A DNA stretch of 30,098 bases from a virus. Below the pieces are notes generated by a model. The model was not told the DNA's origin. It did not search any database and worked only from the letters and a program-made list of their open reading frames with translations. The position numbers and the translations under genes are program-made. The stretch covers positions 1 to 30,098 of IMG/VR virus record IMGVR_UViG_3300030110_001259. One strand, written 5' to 3'. Positions 8,725-18,351 of this stretch are shown in pieces. Positions within the stretch are counted from its first letter, which is position 1; the number at the start of each line of letters is the position of its first letter.

Positions 8725-9662
8725 TGGACTTTAATAAGATGTTTAATAGGGGTTATCAAGGACTTAACTCTATTGCAGAAGGTCTAACTCGTCCTGAAGG
8801 TGGAGGCGTTGCAGGTGTAGCTGATTCACTTATTCAAAGACTACATGGTAATTTACCTAAAAAAGGTGAAAATATACGTACAAAAGCTAGTACATTAATT
8901 GATCCTATTATAGATGACTCTGATCCAGAAGACGATAATATACTTGGTGGTAACCCTGTGCCATCAGCTTACAACGAAATAGCAGATACAGTAAGTGAGT
9001 TTGTACCACAAGGAGATACGTCTGTTGTACAAGATCAAGAAGAACTTGAAGAAAAAACGTGGGACATTCAAAGTAGTAATGGTAGAACATTTACTGTAAC
9101 ACAAAATGATTTAGATGTATTAGCTAGAACAATAGCTGCAGAAGCTAGAAGTGAATCTGTGTTAGGACAAGCAGCAGTAGCTCATGTAGCTTTAAACAGA
9201 CTTGTATCTCAACACGGTGGTGAAGAAAATCTTACTGACATACTATTAGACGCTGAACAATTTAGTGCTTGGAATGTGAGTCAAGATTATACTGACATGA
9301 AAAATGTATATGTAAACAAAAATGATCCTGATTATGAAAATGCTAGAAACATATCTATAGCGGTACTTGATGGTAGAATAACTGATCCTACTTATGGATC
9401 TAATCATTATTACGCTAATAAAGGTAAATACAAATTAACTTCACCTCCTTATTGGTATAACGAAGAATTAAAAAGAGCAAAGACTAACAGATTCCAAATA
9501 GGAAATCATTTGTTTACAGGAAGAGCAGTGTCGTGGAATACAACTTACAATAGCTACGACTACAGAAAACAATTTGATACATACAAAGTAATACCTACAA
9601 AAAGATCTCAAGCACTAAGATGGGCTGAATTAAATAGTATGGACGTATACGATGAAAGATAA
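8724..9662 (+). CDS. SleB-type cell-wall hydrolase (312 aa)
   Basis: Residues about 128-272 match the Hydrolase_2/SleB family of peptidoglycan hydrolases. The landmarks are LDVLARTIAAEARSESVLGQ with the expected catalytic Glu140, AAVAHVALNRL, EQFSAWN at 178, and SNHYYANKG at 226. In this family the enzyme cleaves the glycan strand. The N-terminal 110 residues are acidic and unrelated, perhaps a virion attachment region. It sits among probable internal virion proteins, not beside a holin cassette, so it may act at DNA entry, at lysis, or both; the sequence cannot decide. No signal peptide is seen. The start overlaps the upstream stop (TAATG). Confidence 0.85.
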   Translation: MDFNKMFNRGYQGLNSIAEGLTRPEGGGVAGVADSLIQRLHGNLPKKGENIRTKASTLIDPIIDDSDPEDDNILGGNPVPSAYNEIADTVSEFVPQGDTSVVQDQEELEEKTWDIQSSNGRTFTVTQNDLDVLARTIAAEARSESVLGQAAVAHVALNRLVSQHGGEENLTDILLDAEQFSAWNVSQDYTDMKNVYVNKNDPDYENARNISIAVLDGRITDPTYGSNHYYANKGKYKLTSPPYWYNEELKRAKTNRFQIGNHLFTGRAVSWNTTYNSYDYRKQFDTYKVIPTKRSQALRWAELNSMDVYDER

Positions 9663-9798
9663 CCCTCTCGTACCTAGACGAAAACCTAAACAACAAGATG
9701 TAGCTACATATCGTGTGAATGACTCACAAATTCAAGCTATAGAAGTAGCATCTTTTATGGTAGATTTACCTCAAGTAATGGAAGAAGATAATGAGTGA
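9652..9798 (+). CDS. Small hypothetical protein (48 aa)
   Basis: It starts at an ATG inside the end of the hydrolase gene (11-base overlap), begins MKDNPLVPRRKPKQQDVATY and stops 8 bases into the next gene. The N-terminus is basic and Pro-rich and the C-terminus acidic (MEEDNE). It fills what would otherwise be the only gap in this part of the late operon. No family is recognised. Confidence 0.6.
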   Translation: MKDNPLVPRRKPKQQDVATYRVNDSQIQAIEVASFMVDLPQVMEEDNE

Positions 9799-10546
9799 TG
9801 AAGTAAGACAAAAAATATTGACTGCTCCTGTACCCGGTATGTCATGGACAAGCACAGATAGAAGAGTATTCCCTTGGGAAAATCCTGTTGTCTATACAAA
9901 AATAGATGAGGTAATTAAGTACCACTTATCTAAACTTAATGAAGATCAGGCTATAGAAAGTACAATAAAGTTAGCACAGCTAGGGTTTCCACTTATGGCG
10001 TTAACTAATACTATTCTTACAGATGCAGTATCAGATGGCATACACACTATAGACAGTAGTGAAGCTGCACGACCTGCTATTTTTAAACATTTACTTACAA
10101 CTGTAGAAGCAGCAGGAATAGATTTTAAAACTGGAATGGAAGAAGACAATAACTTACAGAACCAAGCTGAAGTAGATCATCTTGAAGCATTAATAGAAAA
10201 ACAACTAAATGATTTACCTGATGATGTACCCGATATGGATGAGTATGTAGATGAAGACAATTTATTTACTGACGCACTTGATTATTTAGCTGAAGGTAAC
10301 TTTGACTTTGATCAAACTGAAGATTTAAATCCGGGTTTTTCTGATCCTCCTCCTATAATGCGTGATAGAAATGATGAAATGGACAGACTTGATGACCTCA
10401 TAGAAAAAAATAAACCTAAGATAGATGAGGCTGCACCACCAGAAGAGGGTGGTCCTTTTAATCCATTTCCTTTAGGTTCAGACGAGAATCCTATAATGGC
10501 AGAAGAAAAACCTAAAAGAGGTTTAATGAGTAGGGAGACAGTATAA
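9791..10546 (+). CDS. Acidic virion-cluster protein of unknown function (251 aa)
   Basis: Residues 1-120 look folded (MSDEVRQKILTAPVPGMSW, then IKLAQLGFPLMALTNTILTD). Residues 120-251 are strongly acidic and Pro-rich with little predicted structure (DLPDDVPDMDEYVDEDN, PPPIMRDRNDEMD). It lies between the hydrolase and two large proteins in the same operon, with an 8-base overlap upstream and TAATG downstream, so a structural or assembly role is likely by context. The acidic tail would suit a chaperone-like or scaffold-binding role, but no domain is recognised. Confidence 0.6.
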   Translation: MSDEVRQKILTAPVPGMSWTSTDRRVFPWENPVVYTKIDEVIKYHLSKLNEDQAIESTIKLAQLGFPLMALTNTILTDAVSDGIHTIDSSEAARPAIFKHLLTTVEAAGIDFKTGMEEDNNLQNQAEVDHLEALIEKQLNDLPDDVPDMDEYVDEDNLFTDALDYLAEGNFDFDQTEDLNPGFSDPPPIMRDRNDEMDRLDDLIEKNKPKIDEAAPPEEGGPFNPFPLGSDENPIMAEEKPKRGLMSRETV

Positions 10547-11739
10547 TGGGAGCAGGTTTTTTTAGTGGATTAGGCGATGTTATTGATACACGTATTCTAG
10601 AAAATACAAAGTGGACTCGTGCTAATTACACAGACAATAAAAATAAAGCTACCAAGATGGGTGCTGCTATTACTAAAAATTATAACGAAGAGGTAGAAGA
10701 TCTAACTGATATTTTGAATAAAGCTAGTGCTTTAAATATTCCTAAGAGTGCATTACAAGGAGCTTATAAAGATGGAAAAATGCCGGGTTTAAAAACCTTT
10801 GTTAATACTGTAGCAAAAAGAGATGACCTTACACCTAAAGACTTTCAAGAACTGTACAAAGCTGCAAGTGCATATGCAGACGGAGCAGACGTAGATTTTA
10901 ATGATGCATTAAAGAGAGCCTTAAATGTTATACCTCGTGGAGGAAGTGCAAAAAACAATAAAGCTTCTTGGATAGCTCACATGATTGGATTAGGTAGAGT
11001 AGGTGAACAACCTATTACAGCTACTGGTCCTTTAGGAGAATTGAGTCAGTCACAAACTCAGGCAGCTTTTTCTAGCATTGGTAGTCCTTACTCTGGAGAT
11101 ACTACACTAGACGATATAAAATTTCCTGATGTTAGACTTGATCCTACTGTTCTTAATGCTTTTAATGAACGCAAAGAAAATAGTGCAGAAGCAGATCAAG
11201 AAAATCTTATAACAAGACTAGAGAATGTAGCTCTTCCAGAAAATGATTTAGAAAGATTAGGATTTAATCAAAAACTACAACAGCTAAAAAACTTAAATAT
11301 ATCAAGCGGAACAGGAATAGAACAGTTTGCTAATGTAATAGAAAGTATAAACAATGCAATACTAGAACAAATGAAAACAGTTCCAGAGTTAAGAAATCCT
11401 GATGGTAGTGTGCCTACATTTACGACACACGGAAGAGGTATAATGTCAGCTTACGATTTATTTGCAACTGCATATAATAGTGATCCAAGACTTATATTTG
11501 ATAATGTAAATTACTCAACTTCTTTTAAAGAAAATTATAAACGATACTTAGATAGTCTGCCTAAGTTTAATTCTAGAGAAGAAGCCACAAATAAAATATC
11601 AAAAAGTGGTAACAACTATTATATAGGTATGTATCCATTACAAAGAACAGATGCAAATAATATTATAACAGATAATTTTGTATTTATAGGTGATGAATTA
11701 GTAATGGGATCTGCTTTAGTAAGAGGTTTTGATGGCTGA
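10546..11739 (+). CDS. Probable internal virion protein (397 aa)
   Basis: A mostly helical, Lys/Asn/Asp-rich protein starting MGAGFFSGLGDVIDTRILEN. No catalytic motif or membrane segment is evident. Its operon place directly before the giant 1442-residue protein, and after a helical array protein and a cell-wall hydrolase, mirrors the run of ejected proteins in podoviruses. Internal virion protein is therefore an inference from order. TAATG overlap at its start and an 8-base overlap at its end couple it to both neighbours. Confidence 0.5.
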   Translation: MGAGFFSGLGDVIDTRILENTKWTRANYTDNKNKATKMGAAITKNYNEEVEDLTDILNKASALNIPKSALQGAYKDGKMPGLKTFVNTVAKRDDLTPKDFQELYKAASAYADGADVDFNDALKRALNVIPRGGSAKNNKASWIAHMIGLGRVGEQPITATGPLGELSQSQTQAAFSSIGSPYSGDTTLDDIKFPDVRLDPTVLNAFNERKENSAEADQENLITRLENVALPENDLERLGFNQKLQQLKNLNISSGTGIEQFANVIESINNAILEQMKTVPELRNPDGSVPTFTTHGRGIMSAYDLFATAYNSDPRLIFDNVNYSTSFKENYKRYLDSLPKFNSREEATNKISKSGNNYYIGMYPLQRTDANNIITDNFVFIGDELVMGSALVRGFDG

Positions 11740-14700
11740 AAAAAATAATGAAAGTGCTTTAAATAATTTCTGGTCAAGGCTTACTACTAAAAATGTACCC
11801 AGTTACTTTAGAAAGTATGATGAGTCAAACTTAGCACTTAGAACTCAAGAACAAATCAATAAAGGTTATCGTGCTGGAACAACTGCAGGTGCTTTTAGAG
11901 GAACTGAAGAAGGTAAAGAAGCTTTTGGAACAGGTACACCTACTTCAAAAAAATCAAGAGAAGCTTTACTTAGACCTTTAGAAGAGCCATCTACAGATAT
12001 TTTACTTGCTCGTTCTTTTAGAAAGCCAACTGAATCAGAACTAGAAGAGTCTAGACAAGAACTTAACAGGCTTGCTGCAGAAAAAAGAAGAGAAGTTAAT
12101 GCTAAAGCAGTAGACCCTGATACAGGTGAAATTGATTATATCAACACAGACGATGAAACAAGATGGTTAGGCTGGGAGTCACCTTCGTTTTTTGTAAACA
12201 GAGCAAAGAATGCGTTAGGTGTACCACTAGATGATTCAAATTTTGTAGGAACTAAAACTGATAGATCTCAACAAGCTTACTGGGATACTTGGGCAAGAGA
12301 TTCAAATCAAGAATTAGATCCGGGTTTAAACTTATCTCACTTTAAAGACGATAGGTTGTATCATTATATAGCAAAAGCAGAATTTAATAGAACAGGGTTA
12401 AGAGAAGGCTTTAAAGATAAAAACGGAAACACTGTATCCAGAGAAGAAATAATAAACAACTGGGATAAAGAGGCAAGAGGAAGATACTTAGATAATACTT
12501 TATCACACTTGCAACAAAATGCAATGGTTGACTCTTACAATACACGACAAAGAATAGATGCTTATCTAGCAGATGTTCTTTGGAAGGAGCATAAAGGATC
12601 TATTGCTAGTCCAAACCTTACCAAAGAAGAAAAAATAAAAGCTATATTAAACGGTGTAGCTACTGTTGCACTTGACCCAACTACTATTTTTAGTGCAGTA
12701 ATTGGAAGAGCAGCATCAGTTGCGTTTGGTAAAGCTACAGTAAACCGAATGTCTGCAAAACATATACAAAAATTTGATAGAAGGTTTAAGAAAAAATATA
12801 AAATTAATGACGATGATTCGATAGAAGATGCTATTAAAAACAAAACAAACATGAGTCAAGCAGCAAAGAATTCACTTCTTTTAAGATACTCTACTGCAAA
12901 AAGAAAACTTCAAAATAAGGTTGTAGACCGGGCAACTACAAGCGAAAAAAAGCGTATCTTCTGGGGTGTAACAGGAAGTGACGTATTAGCAACATCAACT
13001 GTTGAAGCTACAGGTGCTGGATTTGCAAACTTCACTGACCAATTAACACAAATGGAATTAGGATCTAGAAACGCTATTTCGAAAGGTGAGATAGGTTTAC
13101 TAGCTGCATTTGGTGCGCTTGGCAGTGGTCCAATTGTAGCAACTAATATGATTAGAAGAGGTGGCGTAATTGAAAATGTAAAGCATCCTCTTATCTACGA
13201 TAATTACTTAAATTTAAGTAAGCTACAAGATAATAAATTTGCTACTTTAAATATGAAAGAAGCTGTTGACAAAGTTCCTGCGGAAACATGGGATAAACTT
13301 ATTGAAAGAATACAAGGTAATACATTAGTTCTTTCTTCTTTTGCTGACAAAGCAAAGCGAGGTGAAAGAATTTTCTTTACTCAAAAAGGAGAGAGAATAG
13401 AAGATGAACTTATGTTTTATGATTTATTTTTTAAAGGAGATGAAACTTTAGGAATAAGAGGTATACTAGATATATTTCAAGACTACGGTATCGGATACTC
13501 AAAGGGTGGTAGAGGTAAACTTACAGACGCAAACGGTAAAACATATCAAGATAACTTTAGTAACTGGACAGGAGATTTGCTGTTAGCTTTGCCTAAGAAC
13601 GTACAAAAAGAATTACAAACTATGTTTGATGAATCTTTAGGTAAATTAGATATAGAAAGATTTAAAGGTAAAACTTTAAAAGAGTTTGTAGATTTAGATG
13701 CAAAACGAATAAGAAGTGCAGCACAAGTTTTGCAACAAAGAGGTGAGTTTAGAAACATTGCTTATGTTGATTTAGAAAGAGGAGCAGATCCAGAAGAAGC
13801 TATAAAAAAAGCTTTAGATGTACCCGGACCAAAAACTATAAACAGACTTATGAATGATGTTAATGTCTTTCAAGGAGGTTATATAAGAGGTTTGATATCT
13901 CACATAGGTACAACAGCACTCAACATTAAAGGTTGGCAGTGGTCAACATCTACTCAAACTGCTGCTGATGCTGTAAAGATGGGTTTGTATATGGGAAGAT
14001 CAGGACTTGAACTTCTCGCTATGCGTGGAGATAAAGCTGGAGAGTATGCAACAAGAGCTAAGAACTTATTAAAAAGCAATAGTTTAAAAATGAGATCTTT
14101 GTGGGAAGCAGATACTACTTATGCAGAAATGAATCAGGTATTTGAAGCTAACCCTGAAGCGGTTGGAAATTTAGTTAAGTATTTTATTGGTGGTGTAGAT
14201 AACACTCCTGCTGACATGGAAAAAGGTCTTTTTATAGGGGAAACACTAAGAAAAGCAGACGGTAAATTTTTTGATTACTTACAAATAGCAGCAGGTGCAA
14301 AGGCTGTAGATGTATTTACTAAATTTGTAGAGTTAAATTATGGACTTAATAAATTTGCTTTAAATAGATACGGTATGACACATCGTGAGTTATTAAATTC
14401 ACCTGACGTAGTAAAAATATTACAAAGTGAAGAGTATGCTACAGGAATGTTACAAGCAGCAGATCAAGCAGCAAAGAATACATGGTCTAAAAAATATGGT
14501 GTATCAAAAGAACAAGGTGGTACACTCATACAACAAGTTGCTTTAATGATAGAAGGCATTAGAAGAGTTCCTATTTTAGGAATTGAATTACCTTTTGGTC
14601 AGTTCTTTAATAACACTATAGCATATATGGTAGAGCATTCTCCTATTGGCCCAATAAAATATTTATTTGACAGAAGTATGGGTAAAAAAATAGACCCTGC

Positions 14701-16060
14701 TGATCCTAACAGATTTATAGATCATTTATCTAAAAGTATTGTAGGCACAAGTATTATAATGCACTTTGCAAACAGTGAACAAATGGCTATGGACATACGA
14801 GATGGACTGAGTTGGAAGCAAGGTCGTGACAGAGATGGTAATATACTAGACAAAGCATATAAGTTTCCTGAGATTTTCTTTAAAGGAGCAGGTAGATTGG
14901 TAGCGTATGGTAGATTGGGAGTAACACCATCAGAAAAAGAACTTAGTGAAATTGCTAATGACGTAAGAGAAGCATTAGATGATCCAAATAGATCTGCATC
15001 GTCTATAACTGATGCGTTATTTGAAGCAGGTGGAGACATACAAGACAAGCTCCCTTTCTTTATGCAGCAAGAGTTTTATCAAAGTATACCTAGAGAACTA
15101 TTACTTGATGTTGGAACACAATTAGGGCCAGCAAATTTATTTAGAGGTCTAGATAATACTCTTGAAGACGTAGGAAGAGCTTTTGTTGATGTGCTTACAG
15201 GAGAAAAAGGAGTAGCTGAATCTTTTATTAATGGTCTTCAAAACACAGGAAGCAAATCTGTTTCAGGAAGATACAGAGCTTTTGATATGCTGGATGGTTT
15301 TATTGAATTACAACAAGATGATCCTACAGTTAGATTTAAAAGTGGAGATTCCCAACACTATTGGACATTAATAACTTATACAGACAACATATTAAACTCT
15401 ATGTTTGATACTAAACAAGCTCCTGTAAAAAGAAGTCCATTTAGATATAGAGAATTAAAAAGTAAATGGTCTAATGCTTATTTAAATGCGCCACCCTCGT
15501 CCTTTGAAAGGATAATGAATGAAGTTGGATACCCTAATTGGAAAGCAGGTATGCCAGCAAAGTTTAAAGAAGTAGGTAATACCTTAAACGGTTATTTATG
15601 GGATGTACTTGAAAGAAAAGCGGCTGTTATACAAGCTACTGAAACTTATATCCAAGCAAAAACCCCTGAAGATAGACTCAATTTAGTTAAAGCAGCAGTA
15701 GCTTCTGCCCAAACAGAAGTAAGACAAGACATAACAAAAGCATTTTCAGAACAAAGTGATTACGTTAAAGATCCAGTATCAGGAGATATTATAAAAGAGA
15801 AGCCTCACGATGAAGGAAGAAGACTTTATCTACTTATGACATTAGGAAACATAAAAGGGGTTAGTATTCAAGACATAAACAAAGAAGTTAGTAGTGCTGA
15901 AACCTTTGACGGAGAACCTTTATACATAAATAAAGATACAAAAGAGTCTATAACAAATGTTTATGATTTATCTAATGCACAACTCAATAACTTAATTATA
16001 CAGTTTGATACTGACAATACACTAGACGCAGTAGACATAGAAAAAGTTAGAAAAAACTAA
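11732..16060 (+). CDS. Giant internal virion/ejection protein, T7 gp16-like by size and place (1442 aa)
   Basis: The largest gene and the last of the late arm. I chose the ATG at 11732, one codon after an in-frame TTG; it overlaps the previous gene by 8 bases. Apolar, Gly/Ala-rich stretches occur near residues 303-336 (ILNGVATVALDPTTIFSAVIG) and 451-474 (GEIGLLAAFGALGSGPIVATN), separated by basic segments. The remainder is charged and helical. T7 gp16 has a similar size and last-in-cluster place, but no transglycosylase motif is seen here; the separate SleB-type enzyme may supply that activity. Function as an ejected channel or DNA-translocation protein is inference. The stop directly abuts the stop of the opposing gene. 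Confidence 0.6.
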   Translation: MAEKNNESALNNFWSRLTTKNVPSYFRKYDESNLALRTQEQINKGYRAGTTAGAFRGTEEGKEAFGTGTPTSKKSREALLRPLEEPSTDILLARSFRKPTESELEESRQELNRLAAEKRREVNAKAVDPDTGEIDYINTDDETRWLGWESPSFFVNRAKNALGVPLDDSNFVGTKTDRSQQAYWDTWARDSNQELDPGLNLSHFKDDRLYHYIAKAEFNRTGLREGFKDKNGNTVSREEIINNWDKEARGRYLDNTLSHLQQNAMVDSYNTRQRIDAYLADVLWKEHKGSIASPNLTKEEKIKAILNGVATVALDPTTIFSAVIGRAASVAFGKATVNRMSAKHIQKFDRRFKKKYKINDDDSIEDAIKNKTNMSQAAKNSLLLRYSTAKRKLQNKVVDRATTSEKKRIFWGVTGSDVLATSTVEATGAGFANFTDQLTQMELGSRNAISKGEIGLLAAFGALGSGPIVATNMIRRGGVIENVKHPLIYDNYLNLSKLQDNKFATLNMKEAVDKVPAETWDKLIERIQGNTLVLSSFADKAKRGERIFFTQKGERIEDELMFYDLFFKGDETLGIRGILDIFQDYGIGYSKGGRGKLTDANGKTYQDNFSNWTGDLLLALPKNVQKELQTMFDESLGKLDIERFKGKTLKEFVDLDAKRIRSAAQVLQQRGEFRNIAYVDLERGADPEEAIKKALDVPGPKTINRLMNDVNVFQGGYIRGLISHIGTTALNIKGWQWSTSTQTAADAVKMGLYMGRSGLELLAMRGDKAGEYATRAKNLLKSNSLKMRSLWEADTTYAEMNQVFEANPEAVGNLVKYFIGGVDNTPADMEKGLFIGETLRKADGKFFDYLQIAAGAKAVDVFTKFVELNYGLNKFALNRYGMTHRELLNSPDVVKILQSEEYATGMLQAADQAAKNTWSKKYGVSKEQGGTLIQQVALMIEGIRRVPILGIELPFGQFFNNTIAYMVEHSPIGPIKYLFDRSMGKKIDPADPNRFIDHLSKSIVGTSIIMHFANSEQMAMDIRDGLSWKQGRDRDGNILDKAYKFPEIFFKGAGRLVAYGRLGVTPSEKELSEIANDVREALDDPNRSASSITDALFEAGGDIQDKLPFFMQQEFYQSIPRELLLDVGTQLGPANLFRGLDNTLEDVGRAFVDVLTGEKGVAESFINGLQNTGSKSVSGRYRAFDMLDGFIELQQDDPTVRFKSGDSQHYWTLITYTDNILNSMFDTKQAPVKRSPFRYRELKSKWSNAYLNAPPSSFERIMNEVGYPNWKAGMPAKFKEVGNTLNGYLWDVLERKAAVIQATETYIQAKTPEDRLNLVKAAVASAQTEVRQDITKAFSEQSDYVKDPVSGDIIKEKPHDEGRRLYLLMTLGNIKGVSIQDINKEVSSAETFDGEPLYINKDTKESITNVYDLSNAQLNNLIIQFDTDNTLDAVDIEKVRKN

Positions 16061-16062
16061 CT
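16045..16062. terminator. Small hairpin at the convergent junction, possible weak bidirectional terminator
   Basis: AGTTAG, then six A, then CTAACT: a perfect 6-bp inverted repeat with a 6-base loop. It covers the stop codons of both converging genes (plus stop 16058-16060, minus stop 16063-16061). The stem has only two G-C pairs and no clear T-run follows on either side, so strength as an intrinsic terminator is doubtful. Confidence 0.35.
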
Positions 16063-16258
16063 ATCTTCTAATATCTGTGTATCTCTTACACCACATAAAC
16101 ACTTCAGTTAAATGTTCAATAGCTTTATCTTTCTCTAAAGAATCACTCATAGTATCTTGTATGTATTCCTCTAAAGGGTCTAGCTTTTCAGCTACCCCTT
16201 TTATGAGTTTATACTTTCGATCTTTAATATACTGTTCTGCCTCTCTGATTATACTCAT
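16061..16258 (-). CDS. NrdJ-coupled small protein (65 aa)
   Basis: I chose the ATG at 16258, which shares ATGA with the reductase stop; a GTG nine bases further upstream is possible. The protein is helical and charged, starting MSIIREAEQYIKDRKYKLIK and ending FMWCKRYTDIRR. One Cys sits in the C-terminal MWCKRY segment. Strict coupling to the ribonucleotide reductase suggests a role in the same pathway or complex, but I recognise no domain. It is the last gene of the minus arm and its stop touches the opposing operon. Confidence 0.7.
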   Translation of the reverse strand: MSIIREAEQYIKDRKYKLIKGVAEKLDPLEEYIQDTMSDSLEKDKAIEHLTEVFMWCKRYTDIRR

Positions 16259-17964
16259 ACTCCACACGAGCCTCCTTGACCACTGATGTCACATATGTCG
16301 TGAGTCAATACACCTTCTTCAAACTCTTCCCCTAATTTCTCAACTGCTTCACTGTAAGGTACAGACGTAAGCGGCTGACCACCACGACTGCCATCAGGGT
16401 AGCACGTAAACCCACGTAGCCTGTGGGCGTAGCTTGCTAAAGTATAAGCAAAGTCACGTACTGTATCTTCGTTGTTGAGTTTACTACCCCAAGCAGGAAG
16501 ATTAATTGTAGAACTAATACTCATGTCTACATAGTCTTGTACGTCAGCTTGAAACTTTATCCTTCTTTCGTAGTCTGAAGCTAAGTCTAACGCACTCTCA
16601 ACTTGTTCTGGGTCTGTACCGTAAAGATCAATGAGTTCTTGTGCGGCACTATCTACAACATATTGATAATGCCATCTCGTATTTCCTTTAAGATATCTCC
16701 TCTTATATGCCACAGCAAAGATAGGCTCAATGCCTGTTGATGTACCAGCTAGTATGCCGATAGATCCTGTAGGTGCTATAGCTCTATTCGCTACTGGTTT
16801 GGTAATAGATAACTTCTCTGAGAACTCCTTAGAGACTTTATCAGACTCTCCCCTATATACTGAAAGCCACTGGTGTAACTCAGGAGTGACCTCATATTTA
16901 TATCCTTTTTTTATGAGCCACTCGTGTACACCCATAAAGCCTAGACCTAATCTCCTATTTTTAGATCTTACTTTATACACCTTATCGTAAGGTAGCTGTG
17001 CCTTTAACGTCCCACAGATAAGGAACATAGTGGCTAGACGTACAACATCCTTTAGCTCAGTAAGAGTTTCGATGCGTCCAAAGTTCAGTGAACCCAAGTT
17101 ACATACATCACTATCGTCTTCACTTGTTACTTCGGTACAAGCGTTACGTAGTGTCTCATTCTCTTTATCAAAGAAGTTAAATGAGAATCCGGGTTCTGCT
17201 GTCTTCATAGCTTGTGTAACATTAGCCTCAAATGTAGGTCCAACTACACCAGTTTCGTAGTAGTTAAGCAACCATTTTGTATCGTAGTTTACTGAAACAT
17301 TTGTCATATCTAAAGGTGCAGGGAAGTTAAAGTCTTCTTGCTTTATATCCCAGAGAGTTTTACCTGTACTACCTACAGGCATTGATGCCCAATCTTTAGC
17401 CTTCAAAAACTTATAGATGTCAGGATGTTGCCAGTTAAGACTAGCGTAGATAGCTGATCTTCTACTGCCACCCTGCATCACCCTTCTCCCAATCTCATTT
17501 ATCATGTTCATCTTAGGTATAGGTCCAGATGCTTCGCCACCTGTCCTCTGTATTGGTTCGCCTTCTCCTCTGTAGATAGAGTAGTCTACACCTATACCAC
17601 CACCTGTCATCAGACAACTCTCTGACTTCCAAGATAGGTTAGCCCAATCTTCTCGTGTATCTTCTTCAGCTTTGAGTAAGTAACAGTTATTAAAGAACTT
17701 GTTGAGTCTACCTGCGTAGTACAAGTAACGACCACCGGGAATAAACTTCATGTCTCGAATGTATTCTTCTAGCTGTTGTCTCTCTTCTTTAGATAGGTAA
17801 GCATCGGAGTTACCTGATGAGGCAGGGGATTTACATACATCTTCTACAAGAGTGTGAGCTAATGCAGCCCACGTTTCTGCTCCATCGTGTCTGTACTTCT
17901 GGTTGAATATGTCTTCTGAGAATTTAGATCTCAGCATAGGGTTTAAGTTAGATCTGTATTGCAT
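16255..17964 (-). CDS. nrdJ: Adenosylcobalamin-dependent (class II) ribonucleotide reductase (569 aa)
   Basis: Makes deoxyribonucleotides for phage replication. The reductase finger loop NACTEV supplies Asn274, thiyl Cys276 and Glu278. The redox pair is Cys94 (FFNNCYLL) and Cys288 (SDVCNLGSLN). APTGSIG at 398 is the phosphate-binding loop. The C-terminus carries Cys558 and Cys567 (GGSCGV), which in this family pass electrons to the active-site disulfide. No small-subunit (NrdB) gene and no glycyl-radical motif is seen, so class II with B12 cofactor is the consistent reading; class is inferred from compact size and lack of a partner. It would need cobalamin from the host. A TAATG junction couples it to MazG. 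Confidence 0.9.
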   Translation of the reverse strand: MQYRSNLNPMLRSKFSEDIFNQKYRHDGAETWAALAHTLVEDVCKSPASSGNSDAYLSKEERQQLEEYIRDMKFIPGGRYLYYAGRLNKFFNNCYLLKAEEDTREDWANLSWKSESCLMTGGGIGVDYSIYRGEGEPIQRTGGEASGPIPKMNMINEIGRRVMQGGSRRSAIYASLNWQHPDIYKFLKAKDWASMPVGSTGKTLWDIKQEDFNFPAPLDMTNVSVNYDTKWLLNYYETGVVGPTFEANVTQAMKTAEPGFSFNFFDKENETLRNACTEVTSEDDSDVCNLGSLNFGRIETLTELKDVVRLATMFLICGTLKAQLPYDKVYKVRSKNRRLGLGFMGVHEWLIKKGYKYEVTPELHQWLSVYRGESDKVSKEFSEKLSITKPVANRAIAPTGSIGILAGTSTGIEPIFAVAYKRRYLKGNTRWHYQYVVDSAAQELIDLYGTDPEQVESALDLASDYERRIKFQADVQDYVDMSISSTINLPAWGSKLNNEDTVRDFAYTLASYAHRLRGFTCYPDGSRGGQPLTSVPYSEAVEKLGEEFEEGVLTHDICDISGQGGSCGV

Positions 17965-18347
17965 TATCTGTTGTCTCCGCTTCCTTTAATTTTGCCTTGT
18001 CTCTTACGATTGTTTAACTTGTCCATGTTTACTTCTATAACTTCTTTGAGAGAACTCTTATACGCATTAGCTATAGCTGTAGCGTAGAATATTACGTCAC
18101 CTAACTCTTTGACCATGTCAGCTTTTGATACAGACTTAGCATCACGTATAGTCTTCTGCATCTTACCTGCAACTTCACCTGCTTCACTCATCAAACCAAA
18201 TAGATTTTCAAACAATCTCTTCTCTGGTGGTGTAATAATCATGTTCTCTACCCACTCACTGTAAGCAGTGAACTGATCTGTTGTATCATTTATATCTAAC
18301 TTACTATCAAAGTACCCCATCTTTTGTAGCTCCTCATGTGTAATCAT
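17964..18347 (-). CDS. mazG: MazG-like nucleotide pyrophosphohydrolase (127 aa)
   Basis: The MazG/all-alpha NTP-PPase signature is visible: SEAGEVAGK supplies Glu55 and Glu58, and KELGDVIFY supplies Glu81 and Asp84, the Mg-binding ExxE and ExxD pairs. The family hydrolyses NTPs or dNTPs to monophosphates; phage copies are thought to alter nucleotide pools or alarmone levels, though the substrate cannot be read from sequence. The C-terminus is basic (NNRKRQGKIKG). It lies directly before the reductase with a 1-base overlap, forming a dNTP-supply pair. A ribosome site AAGG lies in the end of the gene before it. Confidence 0.88.
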   Translation of the reverse strand: MITHEELQKMGYFDSKLDINDTTDQFTAYSEWVENMIITPPEKRLFENLFGLMSEAGEVAGKMQKTIRDAKSVSKADMVKELGDVIFYATAIANAYKSSLKEVIEVNMDKLNNRKRQGKIKGSGDNR

Positions 18348-18351
18348 ATTG

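Noticed and set aside
16077-16286. 69-residue plus-strand frame at the operon boundary
   Set aside because: It sits opposite the nrdJ-coupled gene, whose ATGA start and charged helical composition are far more convincing.
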